Assembly: GCA_028641055.1 (NCBI GenBank)
Contig: CM054061.1
Location: 32,402,333 to 32,466,332, forward strand
DNA: 64,000 nucleotides
Reading direction: 5' to 3'
Origin: Alopecurus myosuroides
Taxonomy: Eukaryota > Streptophyta > Magnoliopsida > Poales > Poaceae
The notes under the pieces: generated by a model
The model's database searches: none
Told to the model about the DNA's origin: nothing
Seen by the model: the letters and a program-made list of their open reading frames with translations, nothing else
Made by a program: the position numbers and the translations under genes
Shown here: in pieces, positions 24,701-36,212 of the stretch
How the letters are laid out: every line of letters begins with the position of its first letter
How positions within the stretch are numbered: the stretch's first letter is position 1

Positions 24701-25381
24701 CACTCCAATTGTACTCTTGACTAGATGATCTAGACCTATTTCATCATGTCAAGTGAAACATTGGTCACTTTGATTTGTTTAAACTTTCGCGCCAAAATTT
24801 CCCGTACTTTTAGATGCATGCTTTGCAAATGCACATATTAAATTTAGATCCTTATAACTTCCCAAACACTGGGATGTTACAAGATTGGATGGGATTGTTC
24901 ATGTATTAGATCATTAGATTGTTAAGGCATGATTCCTAATATCCATTGTTTATGTTAATCGTCGTTGTTGCAACTTGGTATTATTAATACTTGTCACTTA
25001 GGGCCGAGTGCAATGATTTCGAAACTGAACATGTTATGTTTTCATGAACATATTCATTATTTTAATTCCTATCTATGAGTTTTATGCACCTGTTATAATC
25101 CGGAACCGGAGACCCCAAATGGACAGGTAAGGATATCAAAGGGGAAATGATTTAATTTGAGGATTACATGTATGCATTGAGTGTTAATGATTTGTTCCGG
25201 TGCTTTATAAAAGGATTTCATTACTATTAGGTCCATGATTGGCCCTGCTAAAACGAGATTGTAGAACAAAAGATGTTGTGCAGGTTCGTATAGCAAGAAT
25301 GTACAACTATATTTGGGATACATGTATATGTTTGATTGATGTTGGATTCGTGCCCTATGTTATGAATATAAAATGAGCAAT
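21721..25381. other. T-rich noncoding DNA, intron-like
   Basis: Only short ORFs occur and no domain is recognised. A small (CT)n tract lies near 24067-24078. The style matches long introns or retrotransposon untranslated DNA. I see no LTR pair or terminal inverted repeats. Confidence 0.4.
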
Positions 25382-26138
25382 TGTAGGTACCCGCTCCCTA
25401 GGGGTACTGCTAAATCGGTCCGGTGGGCCAACGGAGTATACATCATGTACGTGTTTTCCTCTAACCAGCTTATATCTCTGACAGGAAAGATCCATTCCCT
25501 TCAGAGCGGACCGTACGATCCCACAGGTTCAAGCAGACGGGCACCCCGCTAGGACACTCGGGTATACGCAAACCGACAACACGGGAAGAAAGGCAGTCCT
25601 CCCCAGGATCTCGCAGCCCCCACCCGGGGTACTATAGGAAGACATCCGAAGAGACGCGTGGCGCCCCTGTGCCAAGGTGCAGAAACAACAGGCCAGGGAT
25701 CTAGCTCTGAAGAGACAATACCACATGTCCACACGGCTTCCCTCATTCAACCACGCCAGGGGCAGCACGACGCGTGGCCAGGGAAGCCAAGCTGTCACCA
25801 CCCCCACTATCGATTACCACCATCTCATCGGCCGGGTGGCACGGCCAAGGACATGTGTAGTGCATGAAGATTGATAGGTGTGGTTACCCCTTACATAAAA
25901 TGAAGGCCAAGTACACAAGGGAAGGGGGTTGGAGAAAGAAGGAAGTGTAGAGCACATGAGGAGATGAGTCTAAGATCGTAGGAAGGAGGCATTCCCCAGA
26001 GAACGATAGTTTAGGTAGAAAGGAAGCAGGAGCGAGAGAAAGATATGCATAGGAGGAGAACCTAGCTATTGTAACACACATCCATTCAATAATCCATAAA
26101 ATAAAGTTAAGTACTTGAACAAAAATACATAACCTACA
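25382..26138 (+). repeat. LTR-like sequence, possible solo LTR
   Basis: The segment starts TGTAGG and ends CCTACA, a perfect 6-bp terminal inverted repeat of the LTR type. Inside it is GC-rich at first and AT-rich at the end, with a TATA-like ACATAAAATGAAGG near 25894. No matching target duplication is seen (GCAAT against AGTTT) and no primer-binding site follows. The boundaries are therefore uncertain. Confidence 0.35.
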
Positions 26139-26435
26139 AGTTTAAGAAATGAAACCGATTGTTAATTACAACATAATCAAGGCGACCTTCTCACAAATGA
26201 TTAAACGAATGATGATCCACCGGCTCTTCTATCAACACAATGTTGGTAGAAAATGTTGCACACCATATTATATTACCTTAAAAGATAAGATTTCATGTAT
26301 AAATAACTCATCAAACATCTCAATTTATCACAACCTAAATTAGTCTAAATCAATAAAAAATATCCAAATAAATTTAAACAAATAAATTTGTTGACCTCGT
26401 GGACTGACGCTATGGATTAAACAACTCAATTTATC

Positions 26436-26705
26436 AATGTATGTAAATAGATCTGCATAAAACAAATCACTATATAAATCAATCTAAGTTCACCAAAATG
26501 ATACTATTTGCATAAAAAACATGTAAATATATCTAAATCAATCAAAGCCCTATATAAATCAATCAAAATTGACCCAAATGATGCTAGTACCACCAAAACA
26601 AACATGTAAATAGATCTAAATGAATCAAAACCCTATATAAAACAATCAAAATTGGCCGAAATGATATTAGTGCCATGAAAGAAAACATGTAAATCAGTCT
26701 AAATT
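26436..26705. repeat. AT-rich tandem repeat, ~82-bp unit, ~3 copies
   Basis: The words (A/T)ATGTAAATA(G/T)ATCT, CCCTATATAAA, CAATCAAAATTG and ATGATNNTA recur in order at about 26440, 26520, 26602 and 26686. Units differ by scattered substitutions. Nothing coding is seen. Confidence 0.65.
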
Positions 26706-27477
26706 GACGACATGAGGGTGAAGCTCACCGCGCGGCACCGTTGCTCAGGCAGGGAGGTGGGGGGCAGCGTCGTTCATTATGGGGTGTGTGGAGAGCAGAG
26801 GATGCGGTGGAGGATCAGTGTGGAGGGAGAGAGGAGGTGGCGGTGACGACCTCCCAAAAAATTATGTAAATTAGGAAAATACCTCAAAATTGAGTATAGG
26901 AAATATATGGTGCATGTGTTGTCTGTGCACATGTTGATTCCCCCATACCTTACATTAAGAAACCCCTCTCGATAGAACTGAGCCCTATTACCCAAGATAA
27001 ATTATTAAAAACTACTCGCACCGTCTTCCATCTTTTATCCTTTTTGAGAGGACGGTCACTTTTTGTGAACTAAATCAAATGAGCCTAGAACACTTAGCAC
27101 ATGGTAAGATCTCACTTATGTTGTTAGTAAACAACCAAAACATACTTAGCAATGAAATTCCCTGTCAACTACCCGTGTCTAAATTAAACAGTGTAAACAT
27201 GAGCACTCGTTGTGGATTCAAACATCACACACCTATTTGAACTAAATGAAAATTGAAAATACATGACTGGTTTCAAAACAATGAAGAAACAGTACTTCGA
27301 GAACATATTCTGATCAAGTGATATAAAAAGGGAAGAAACATGCATTATTTGAAACATGTAGAAACAATTCACATGGGAGTCTTAGTATTTTTTAGGTAGG
27401 AACAAAGACAATTGTGCATTTGGGGTTCCCATATGCAGGCTATTATTTTCGTGTGCACTTGTTTTATTTTTCACCAG
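26706..27477. other. Spacer upstream of the F-box pseudogene
   Basis: A short G-rich patch at 26706-26850 is followed by ordinary AT-rich DNA. No F-box exon 1 equivalent is found here, although the paralogous gene would require one. Nothing else is recognised. Confidence 0.4.
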
Positions 27478-28139
27478 AAAATCATTGCGGTCAGCTTGAC
27501 AACTAGAATACGCACAATGTAGATTCCAGCTGTCAATATTGGTGCTAATCGTGATGCAGTTGTTGACTTCCTCAAGTGTTTGCTTTCCTTAGAGAATCTC
27601 TATGCTATTGTTAGTATTCATTTCGTTACTGTAAATGTCAAAATCAACATTGGATCAGACAAATAAGTATTATGATTAGACAAATAAGTATTATGACACT
27701 GGATTTATGTCACTTTTTCCCATCCCCAGTTGCACCCAGGAGAGGATATGAATAATGTGCTGAAGTATGACCCCTTGCGTTCAGTTGAGTGCCTTGAGGC
27801 CCATCTAGAAAAAGTGGTGCTGAAGAATTAAATTTTCTACAAGAGGGCATTTGTTAACTTTGCCAACTTTTTTTTTGATTTCCAAAGTGTTAAAGGAAAT
27901 GGAATTGAGAGCCCATAGGAGCTGCGACGAGGATGCACTGTCAATGTACTCAACTTCAAATGGAGAACATAGCTTCTCGAAATGCTCATATTGAACAAAA
28001 AATTGATAGAGAGGACGAACCCATGAACCATGGGCATACCCATGACTTATCAGTGGTTGATCCCTTTGAGAAGTCCTTGTATGGATCACAAATTTCACTG
28101 AAAATTCATATGATTCCTTTGAATACTAGTATGGATGCT
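27478..28139 (+). pseudogene. F-box/FBD/LRR pseudogene, exons 2 and 3 only
   Basis: This is a decayed paralogue of the gene at 54507-61315. Exon 2 (27478-27609) follows an acceptor TTTTTCACCAG and encodes IIAVSLTTRI, then DAVVDFLKCLLSLENLYAI; it has an internal stop and a weak donor. Exon 3 starts after CATCCCCAG (27729) and reads VECLEAHLEKVVLKN before a TAA stop (about 27829), where the paralogue continues. Downstream remnants such as HGHTHDLSVVDPF still match the C-terminus of the paralogue, and similarity runs into its 3' flank (to about 28330). No exon 1 is present, so the F-box is missing. Confidence 0.75.
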
Positions 28140-29145
28140 TAAAGTGTGTTAGATATTCTTTTTTGAAGATTCCATCACCCTCTGTCACAACTTTTTTCCT
28201 CTCCACTGTTTTCCCATCTAATGTTATCTCACCCATGTGATGCTTTCCAAATTGATCTACTTCGTTCTGCAATGGAGTGCTTCGTTGCGCATTCTGAGAA
28301 AACCTTGATTGTTGGTGTGGTTCCCAATCGTGAGTTTCACATCCAAATTTGCAAATGTAAAAGATAGATGAATGTTACTAGAATTTATGTTCAGTTGATA
28401 TTGGTTATTCTCTCCTGGTTGTTACCATTCCCTGTTATTAGAAAACACACTAGCACTGCCTGATGTTTCTATCTAATATCTTGAGTTATCAAGTTTATTT
28501 ACTATTTTATTTTGGCAACAGACAAACATAATATTATGTTTTTGCTAGTTTAGCCAAGAATGTTTCTTTGGTTTACAACATCCATTCCTTTCACACATTT
28601 GGCATTTGTTGACTTAGATTTATCATTACGCAGTTTAATCTAAAAAAGAAGTATGTAGAGTTTAAATGTAGAGCTTTTTCTTATTCATTTAGGTGGCACC
28701 AAAACAAAACTTTTCAACACAATCTTTAATAATTTGACCCCATTTTGTCATAAATTGTGGAAATGGAAAAGGCTGCACTTTGATTTATCAGCTTGTAATC
28801 CTTAGATGGATTGAATACCATAAGGTCAATTAAGATATTGATATTTCAGAGATGGCCAAAGAAACAGTTTAATGACAATGCTATAGTAGAAATTGTATTA
28901 TTACTACTCTTGTGCTGATTTCCTTTAATGAATCTATTTTAGATCTGAAATTTCCATGACGGCTAGATTTTAAGAATGATTCGTTACAATTGCTTCAAGT
29001 TATATTTGGCCACTCGCTCCTCAGATATTTGAAACACAAACACCTCGTCAGAACTACACCAACAGGATAGGGTTTTCGATTAGTTGTCTAGTTGTGCAAT
29101 TTTGTGTTCATGCTTGTATAACCTATTGTCCTACCAATTCGTAAG
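28140..29145. other. 3' flank of the pseudogene and spacer
   Basis: 28160-28330 still resembles the 3' flank of the F-box gene (compare 61340-61450). The rest is AT-rich spacer with nothing recognised. The bases GTAAG at 29141-29145 are the left target duplication of the copia element. Confidence 0.5.
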
Positions 29146-30471
29146 TGTTGGATCGCGTAGAGATAAACGAAAACTTTTCTACGCAGTACTTCCAAGATCT
29201 AGCCGAGGTAGAAGGTCACGAGGATTACCACTACACGCACAGGTGCGGATTATCGATGCAACGCGTCGATGCAGTGTAGTCCCACGATCCGATCCAGCCA
29301 ATTCAATCCAGCGAACGTCGAAGTGCTGAACGTACAACACCTATGCCGGTATCCACACGTACGAGGAGGAGCTCCGATGGCGGAGTGCTAGGTCCGGTGC
29401 GACGACTGGACTGAGTGGGGCTAGGGTTCCCAATGCATGGGAGTGGAGTAACGTGCCCGCTGGGCAACCTGCGCCCCTCTTTATATAGCGAGTGGTAGTG
29501 AGCTTCACAACGCTTGTGGCCCATTCCCTCTGTGAGTACGACTCACAAACTCAGTCCATTTCCAGTTCGGGTCCAACCCGACCAATATACTTGCTCTTGC
29601 TCTTAAGTGTGCGACCCTGCAGGCTCATGGCGATTTGGACACGATTGGAGTCCGACTCCCAATCGATCAATCGGCAGCGGCTCCTAGCAGAACGTGACAA
29701 ATCCCAAGTCCCATTGAGTCATGACGACATACCTTCCAATGTGACTTTCATCTTAATCTCTTTTGCCTCACAATATACCTTGTCGAACTATAGGCGATTT
29801 ATCGTCATCCTTAATAGCTCAACTCTCTTCTCGGTCCGTGATATATGATTCATCTGACTAACTCTTAGTCAACTGACTCAGTTAACACTTATCCTAGTTG
29901 CGCATGGCCATGCTTCCGGAATCATATCAATCGAGAGGGACCGGAGAATATCTCTCCATTCGGAGGGGCAAAATCCTATCTTGATTATCCACATCACGCA
30001 GCTTGCTTCTCATTCTATCCGAACTCTGCCTTTATAACTGCCTTGTCATGGAACATCGTTTGACAGAACCTAAGTCGGTGATCCACAACTCAGATTGTGC
30101 GACAATCTCAGGTCTAAGAATTACATTGATTGAGACATGCAAATGATGACTTGCTCGTTGCATCTCAATATGGGTCAGTCCGACTTGCTAAACTCTTTAT
30201 CCAAGTCTGTGAATGTTGGAATGGCATCGCCATGCCCATGACAAGTGGAACCGAGTCATCATCCAACACTCACATTAGTCTAGGTTGTGTGTCCAGCACA
30301 ACCTTGATGACCTAGGACAATTTAGTATGAACAACATGAATACATAGTTCCACAATCGAATCATATATTCAATGACATATATCATATGTTCAAAACAAGG
30401 ACGACTTAATAACTTTACGAATACAGTGGGAATACATCATACATGATTGCCTCTAGGGCATATTCCTAACA
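29146..30471 (-). repeat. 3' LTR of the Angela/BARE-like element
   Basis: 1326 bp, TG...CA ends. On the minus strand it is preceded directly by the purine tract AAGTGGGAGAC (30472-30482). Confidence 0.9.
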
Positions 30472-30506
30472 GTCTCCCACTTGCACTAGAGTCAATCATC
30501 CTGACA

Positions 30507-31853
30507 TCATATGCCTAGGCATCGAATGGCCATACCTCTCATGTGCGCCTTATGCTTTGGTTGTGGTAGCGCCTTTGTCAACTGATCTGCAATGTTTGCA
30601 TCCGTGTGTAATTTGCATAACTTGATATCACCTTGTTCGACAAACTGGCGAATGAGGTGGTAACGCATGAGTATATTTTTGTTCTTCTGGTGCTGTCTAA
30701 GTTCTTTGGCTCGTGCGATAGCATCATTGTTGTCACAATATACGTCCAAAGGATTGGACGAGCCCTGAACCACACCAAGATCTACCAGGAGGTTCCTGAT
30801 CCAAACAGCTTCCTTTGCAGCCTCCGAGGCAGAAATATACTTAGCCTCTATTGTAGATGCAGACACGGTATCTTGCTTGGAACTCTTCCAGCTCACAGCC
30901 ACTCCGTTCATTACGAACACGTATCCAGATTGCGAACGAGAATCATCTGAGTCGGTGAGATAACTCGCATCCGTGTAACCCTTTACACTGAATTACTCAT
31001 CACCTCCATAAATTAGGAACATTTCCTTAGTCCTTCTCAAGTACTTAAGGATGTTTTTAACCGCTGCCCAGTGGGCTTCGCCAGGGTCAGCCTGGTATCT
31101 TCTCGTTACACTTAGAGCATAGAAAACATCTGGCCTAATACAAATCATGGCATACATGATGGATCCGATTGCCAAAGAATACGGGATCACACTCATCCGA
31201 CTTCGCTCATCAGTCGTCGAAGGACACTGAGTCTTGCTAAGTTTTATACCATGAGACATCGGTAAGAATCCCTTCTTAGACTCTTCCATTTTGAATTTCT
31301 TCAAAACTTTGTCCAGATATGTACTCTGACTCAATCCAATGAGCCGCCTTGATCTATCTCTATAGGTCCTGATTCCTAATATGTAAGTCGCCTCACCCAA
31401 ATCCTTCATTGAGAAATTCCTTTCCAATGATTCTTTGGTTTCTTGCAACATCATGACATCATTTCCCATCAATAATATGTCGTCCACATATAAGATTAGA
31501 AAATTTACTTTGCTCCCACTAAACTTCTTGTATAAACAAGAATCATGATCGATCTGGATGAAGGCAAACGATTTGACTACCTCATCAAAGCGAATGTTCC
31601 AACTCCGAGATGCTTGCTTCAACCCATAAATGGATTTCTGAAGTTTGCATACCTTGTCAGCGTTAGCTGGATCGACAAAACCTTTGGGCTGTATCATATA
31701 CACGTCCTCAGTTAAATTTCCATTAAGGAAAGCCGTCTTGACATCCATCTGCCATATCTCATAGTCGAAATAGGCTGCTATGGCTAACATGATCCGAACT
31801 GATTTAAGCATCGCTACATGCGAGAAGGTCTCGTCGTAGTCAACTCCTTGAAC
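30507..31853 (-). pseudogene. copia reverse transcriptase and RNase H, broken
   Basis: Minus strand. From about 31853 the frame reads the start of copia reverse transcriptase (MDVKTAFLNGNLTEDVYM, YGLKQASRSWN, LILYVDDILLMGND with the YVDD catalytic motif), and continues to a stop at 30993. RNase H follows in the same frame (SWKSSKQDTVSASTIEAKY, HQKNKNILMRYHLIR, TKALPQ), ending at 30507. A nonsense codon in the RNase H start is therefore the visible lesion in this half. The N-terminal end is cut by the gypsy insertion at 31858; the continuation lies at 47288 and beyond. Confidence 0.85.
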
Positions 31854-31858
31854 CTATC

Positions 31859-32779
31859 TGTCGGGGGGTTACCCCCGAGTAGGGTAAAGACAGGTGGTAA
31901 AGGCCGCTTACAGAAGAGAGGTTTGGTCGAGTAGCCGACTACCGGGTACTCGCTACCCGGTCGACTGCTACCCGGTCTCACCTCAAGATGACCAGAAGGA
32001 GATATCAGTCAAGTTCTACCCTGTCGAGTAGAAGGTTTGGCCCGAGTACAATTGGCGGGAACCTTTGGCGGGAAACTACTCGGGCAGGAAGTCAAAGGAG
32101 CCGTTCTGACACAGGATCCCGCGTATCCTGGGTCCGTACTTGGCAGCATTCGAACTACTGTTCACGTGGGGACGGCCTGCCTGACAGTGACAGCATGGAA
32201 GCAGTCGGTGGCAGGATAAGGGGGGCCTACTCTGTGCCTAGGTACAGTGATACCAGTCTGTCCCCTAGTTTTGCCCAACGACTTTACAGAAGCAGACAAG
32301 ATCAACGACCAAAGCTGTCAGCGGGTACTCGGAGAAAGGACAGTGTGCACACTATGTCGACACTTGTCTAGATTTGGACGTATCCGGCTGGGCACCGCGT
32401 ATATAAGGTGCCCCGCCGCCTCCTGCGCGAGGCATGCTCTCATACGCTCACACATGCTCCCACACAGGTTCATAGTGAACCCTAGAAACCCTAAGTCCTT
32501 GACCTAGCTCTACTCGGAGAGGGGCAAGGGGCTACTCGGTAGCGATATCGTTTGTATTGTACCTACTCGGAGAGACATCGTAATACATAGAGAAAGGCAG
32601 GAGTAGGGGTTTTACCTCCTCACGAGGGCCCTGAACCTGGGTACATCGTGTTGTTTGTGTTGTGTGGATCTCACCTCACGCGGCTACTCGTCGCGTGATC
32701 CCTCCCCGGACACCTCCAGCGTCCATCATCCCCACATCTTTAGCCATCCCATGGCATCTGCCGTGACGCCACCACGACA
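31859..32779 (+). repeat. 5' LTR of the gypsy element
   Basis: 921 bp, TG...CA. The first bases form a perfect inverted repeat, TCGGGGG/CCCCCGA (31861-31878). TACTCGG, CTACCCGG and related words recur. A TATA box lies at 32400. An ATG at 32751, in the U5 part, opens the gag frame. Confidence 0.93.
32398..32408 (+). promoter_or_regulatory. TATA box of the gypsy LTR promoter
   Basis: CGTATATAAGG lies in a GC-rich setting about 380 bp before the LTR end. Transcription would be expected to start about 30 bp downstream, near 32430, marking the U3/R border. The same box occurs in the 3' LTR at 46901-46911. Confidence 0.75.
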
Positions 32780-35700
32780 GTTGGCGCCCACCGTGGGGCA
32801 ACCAGCGGCGCTGGTTGGAGTTTCTGTTCGGACGGGATCTTCATCAGCGGAGCGCGTAGTTTGTGGCCTTGTCCACAGATTCGGCTCCTTCGACTTCGTC
32901 ACCGACAACGCCGGCTGTTTCGGCGGCAAGGCCATGCCGGAGGGCGGCTCGGTGATCTCCTTCGGCTCTCACCTCGTCTACGTCGCCACCGTCGCCAACA
33001 GCACCTACCCCGAGCTGGTGCACGACGCGGAGGATCCTCCCGCGGTTGTTGCTGCTCGCGGAAGGCCCGCATGCAGCTCTGCATGCTGCGCGGAGGTGAT
33101 GGTGACGGGCTTGGCGGCAAACGCTGGCGCAGCTGCTACGGGCGCTGCGGCTGTCGTCGAGGAGGTTGACGACCCGCCCGCTGGTGGCAGGACCCACCGG
33201 CCCTACGAGAAGGAGAGCAACTTGCCACCTTCCACGTCTACGGTCATCCCCGCGTCAGCTGCGCGAACTGGCATGCCCACTCCCACCGACGTCGAGCTCC
33301 TAGCCGTGCGGGAGCAGCTCGAGCGGCAACGCCAGGAGCTGCTCGCCGAGCAGGCGGAGTTGGAGAAGATCAGGCTTGAGCTGAGCCTGGACCAGCTCGA
33401 GTACAACAAGGCTCACGGCTTCACGCCAGTCGCCAGGAGGCCCAGCAGAGTGGGTGCTACGCGGCGCAACCTGGGCGCCGAGATGGCGACTGTTGCGGAG
33501 GAGCCCGCGCAGTCCGCCACTGCGAACACCTTCACAAGGCCGAGGTACAGCACGCCCGCCAAGACGCTGCGAGCTGCGCAAGCTGTGGCTGCCGAGTTGC
33601 CGCGCCTAGATGGAGAGGCGCGTCTCAGGCAACAAGAGAGGCTCAACGAGTTGGTGCTGGAGGCTGCCAGGCAGAACGAGGAGTTCCGCAAGGCCAACCC
33701 GGGAGCTGGAGCCTCGCAAGTGGTTCACTCGCACGCGGCTAGATCTAACGATCAAGCCTCATCTCCGCATCCTAGCCGCGAGAAGAGCCGCAGCGGGCGT
33801 TCGGGTAGAGACAGGCAGATGCAGGTGTATGACCCGGCTGCTGCCGCGAAACAGGTTGCTGTACCGCAGCAGCCCAGACAGGAACACAACGCTGCAAGAG
33901 CAGGCTCTCAAGCCCATCAAGCTCAAAGCCGTGCCCGAGAAGCCGCGCGTCCGGGTACTTCTCGGCAACCCGCAGCTCCGCCTACTCGGCAGAGGCAGCA
34001 GCCGCGCCCAGTGGCACCAGTCGCCAACCCGGTGGAGCAGCCTGCAGCTATACAGGTGGATAGGTATGATGATGGCTACTCGGCTATGGAGATGGCTGGC
34101 TATGACATCCATGACCGTGTCGGTGAGCGCGTGTTGGCGCCTGGAGATGCAAGGCACCAGCTGGACCGTATCAGCTTGTCGGCGCGGCTTGAGAGCACGG
34201 GTCCTCCTGGCCCCGAGTGCTTTGGCCCGCGCATCATGAATGAGCCGTCCGTGAAGGGCTTCCAGCTTGCAAGAGGCACCAAGAGCTACAATGGTAGCAC
34301 CAAGCCTGAAGATTGGCTCAATGACTATGTCACCGCGGTCCATATCGCGAATGGCAACAGGAGATGGGCGGTGCGCTATGTGCCGCAGATGCTAGAGGGT
34401 CCAGCTCGCACTTGGCTCAACAACTTGCCCAAGAACAGCATTAACTGCTGGCTGGACTTCTCGGATGCCTTCATCAGCAACTTCACGAGTACGTACAAGA
34501 GGCCGAATAGGCCACAGCAGTTGTCGGCTTGCCGGCAGCGAGAAGACGAGACGGACCGCGAGTACCTTACTCGGTGGAGCACCCTGAGGAACACCTGTGA
34601 GGGTGTGAATGAGGCACAGGCCATCACTTGGTTTGCGCAGGGTTGCCGACATGGCAGCATGCTTTGGCAGAGATTGCAGAGGGAGATGCCGAACACCTTG
34701 GCCGAGACCATCAAGATTGCGGATCAGTACGCACTCGGTGATCCTACTCAGCCGCTGATGGATTCCTCTGAGCCGAGAAGAAACTTCAACAGCAGCAAGC
34801 GCAATGAGTTCCGCAACAAGCGCCGAGTAGATACTCGGTATGATCCCGAAGAGGTGAATGCAGTGAATGTCGGAGGCGGTGGTGGCCAAAGGCAAAAACC
34901 TGCTGGAGCCTACGGGCAGAACCAGAACCAGGGCCAGGGCAACAAGAAACCGTTCCGCACTGCGCAGTCGGGTAGCGGGAACTCCGAACAGCCGAAGAAG
35001 TTTGTCTTCGATGACATGAAGGATGGCCCGTGCAGCTTTCACACTCATCATCCCTCGAGGCCTGCAAACCATACTACTCGGCAGTGCGAGTGGTGGGATG
35101 CGATCAAGAGTGATGGCTTGCCTCCTCCTCCTCCTCTGCCGGCTGCCAATGCTACTGTTCAGCCTACTCGCGCTCCCGCAGCTCGGCCGCCAGTGTACCC
35201 GAGAAGAGAGAATGTCAACCAGGTGGCTTTAGGAGCCAACCGCAACTTCAACAATGAGAGATACCGCAACAACAACAACAACTACAACCGCAACAACAAC
35301 AACAGAGGCAACAACAACTATCAGGGCAACAACAATGGCAACAATGGAAACAATGGGAGCAATGGCTCCAACCAGTACCAAGAGCACCATGAGAGCTATA
35401 TGATCTTCACCTCGGAGGCAGTCGACAAGCAGTCACAGCACAGGCGAGCCATGGAGGTCAATGCAGTGATTCCGGCTGTCCCTCACTACATGTACTGGTG
35501 CGACCAGGAGATCAGGTGGACTCGGGCAGATCACCCCAAGGTGATGCCCAATCCGGGTACTTATGCCTTGGTGCTGGATCCTACCTTCCTGGGCCCCGAG
35601 AAGAATGTGAGGTTCAGCAAGGTGCTGATCGACAACGGCAGCAGCATCAACATCGTGTACAAGGATACACTCGAGAAGCTTGGCCTGGCCGAGAACATGA

Positions 35701-36212
35701 TGCTGCCTAGCAAGACCACTTTCCATGGCATTGTGCCCGGGATCTCATGCAACCCGGTTGGCCGAGTGTGGATTGATGTGCTATTCGGTACTCGGGAGAA
35801 CTGTCGCACTGAGCGCCTGCAGTTTGAGGTGGTGGATCATCAGAGCCCCTATCATGCTCTACTCGGCAAGCCTGCTCTGAGCAAGTTCATGGCCTCCACT
35901 CACGTGGCTTATCTGAAGATGAAGATCCCCGGTCCCAATGGCATCATCACTATCTCGGGAGATTACAAGAAGTCCATGGAGTGTGCCTCTGCTAGCTCTC
36001 AGCTGGCGGAATCGATGGTGATTGCTGCCGAGAAGAAGAAGATGTACGAGGTGGTGGCCATGGCTCAGTCCGCACAAGCTAGCGCACAAGGTGTGCCGAG
36101 TACTCAGCATGGTACTGCTTTCCAAGCTGCCAAGGAGACCAAGACAGTCCAGGTTGACCCCGAGTTCCCGGAGCGCGTGGCCATCATTGGTGCCGGGTTG
36201 GCGGAGAAATAG
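32751..36212 (+). CDS. gag-pro: Gag-protease polyprotein of the gypsy element
   Basis: Encodes the capsid/nucleocapsid protein and the aspartic protease that processes it. The first in-frame ATG (CCATGG context) is at 32751, inside the LTR U5; the next is at 32934. About 1153 residues from 32751. Residues ~183-222 are a Glu/Gln-rich coiled coil (LLAVREQLERQRQELLAEQ). About 509-665 is a retrotransposon gag domain (EDWLNDYVTAV, GPARTWLNNLP, REYLTRW). A Cys/His motif (CSFHTHHP...RQC) lies near 761, and an Asn-rich stretch from AAC repeats near 834-877. The protease active site DNGSS is at ~961. The frame stops with TAG at 36210-36212, but the same frame continues directly into pol. No frame break is seen within it. 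Confidence 0.88.
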   Translation: MASAVTPPRQLAPTVGQPAALVGVSVRTGSSSAERVVCGLVHRFGSFDFVTDNAGCFGGKAMPEGGSVISFGSHLVYVATVANSTYPELVHDAEDPPAVVAARGRPACSSACCAEVMVTGLAANAGAAATGAAAVVEEVDDPPAGGRTHRPYEKESNLPPSTSTVIPASAARTGMPTPTDVELLAVREQLERQRQELLAEQAELEKIRLELSLDQLEYNKAHGFTPVARRPSRVGATRRNLGAEMATVAEEPAQSATANTFTRPRYSTPAKTLRAAQAVAAELPRLDGEARLRQQERLNELVLEAARQNEEFRKANPGAGASQVVHSHAARSNDQASSPHPSREKSRSGRSGRDRQMQVYDPAAAAKQVAVPQQPRQEHNAARAGSQAHQAQSRAREAARPGTSRQPAAPPTRQRQQPRPVAPVANPVEQPAAIQVDRYDDGYSAMEMAGYDIHDRVGERVLAPGDARHQLDRISLSARLESTGPPGPECFGPRIMNEPSVKGFQLARGTKSYNGSTKPEDWLNDYVTAVHIANGNRRWAVRYVPQMLEGPARTWLNNLPKNSINCWLDFSDAFISNFTSTYKRPNRPQQLSACRQREDETDREYLTRWSTLRNTCEGVNEAQAITWFAQGCRHGSMLWQRLQREMPNTLAETIKIADQYALGDPTQPLMDSSEPRRNFNSSKRNEFRNKRRVDTRYDPEEVNAVNVGGGGGQRQKPAGAYGQNQNQGQGNKKPFRTAQSGSGNSEQPKKFVFDDMKDGPCSFHTHHPSRPANHTTRQCEWWDAIKSDGLPPPPPLPAANATVQPTRAPAARPPVYPRRENVNQVALGANRNFNNERYRNNNNNYNRNNNNRGNNNYQGNNNGNNGNNGSNGSNQYQEHHESYMIFTSEAVDKQSQHRRAMEVNAVIPAVPHYMYWCDQEIRWTRADHPKVMPNPGTYALVLDPTFLGPEKNVRFSKVLIDNGSSINIVYKDTLEKLGLAENMMLPSKTTFHGIVPGISCNPVGRVWIDVLFGTRENCRTERLQFEVVDHQSPYHALLGKPALSKFMASTHVAYLKMKIPGPNGIITISGDYKKSMECASASSQLAESMVIAAEKKKMYEVVAMAQSAQASAQGVPSTQHGTAFQAAKETKTVQVDPEFPERVAIIGAGLAEK
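32782..32799 (+). other. Primer-binding site of the gypsy element
   Basis: TGGCGCCCACCGTGGGGC starts two bases after the LTR end and begins with TGG, the complement of a tRNA CCA end. I cannot assign the tRNA with certainty. Unusually, the gag reading frame runs through it. Confidence 0.75.

Noticed and set aside
18453..25866. Shared word CATGTGTAGTGC near both ends, considered as an LTR pair
   Set aside because: The similarity does not extend beyond about 12 bases.
31988..32507. Open frames of 60-127 codons in the gypsy LTR (repeated at 46491-47010)
   Set aside because: They lie in U3/R, overlap each other in different frames and have no recognisable product.
34392..35072. Minus-strand frames of 100-230 codons opposite gag and pol
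   Set aside because: Shadows of GC-rich gag-pol codons; no domains, no splice logic.
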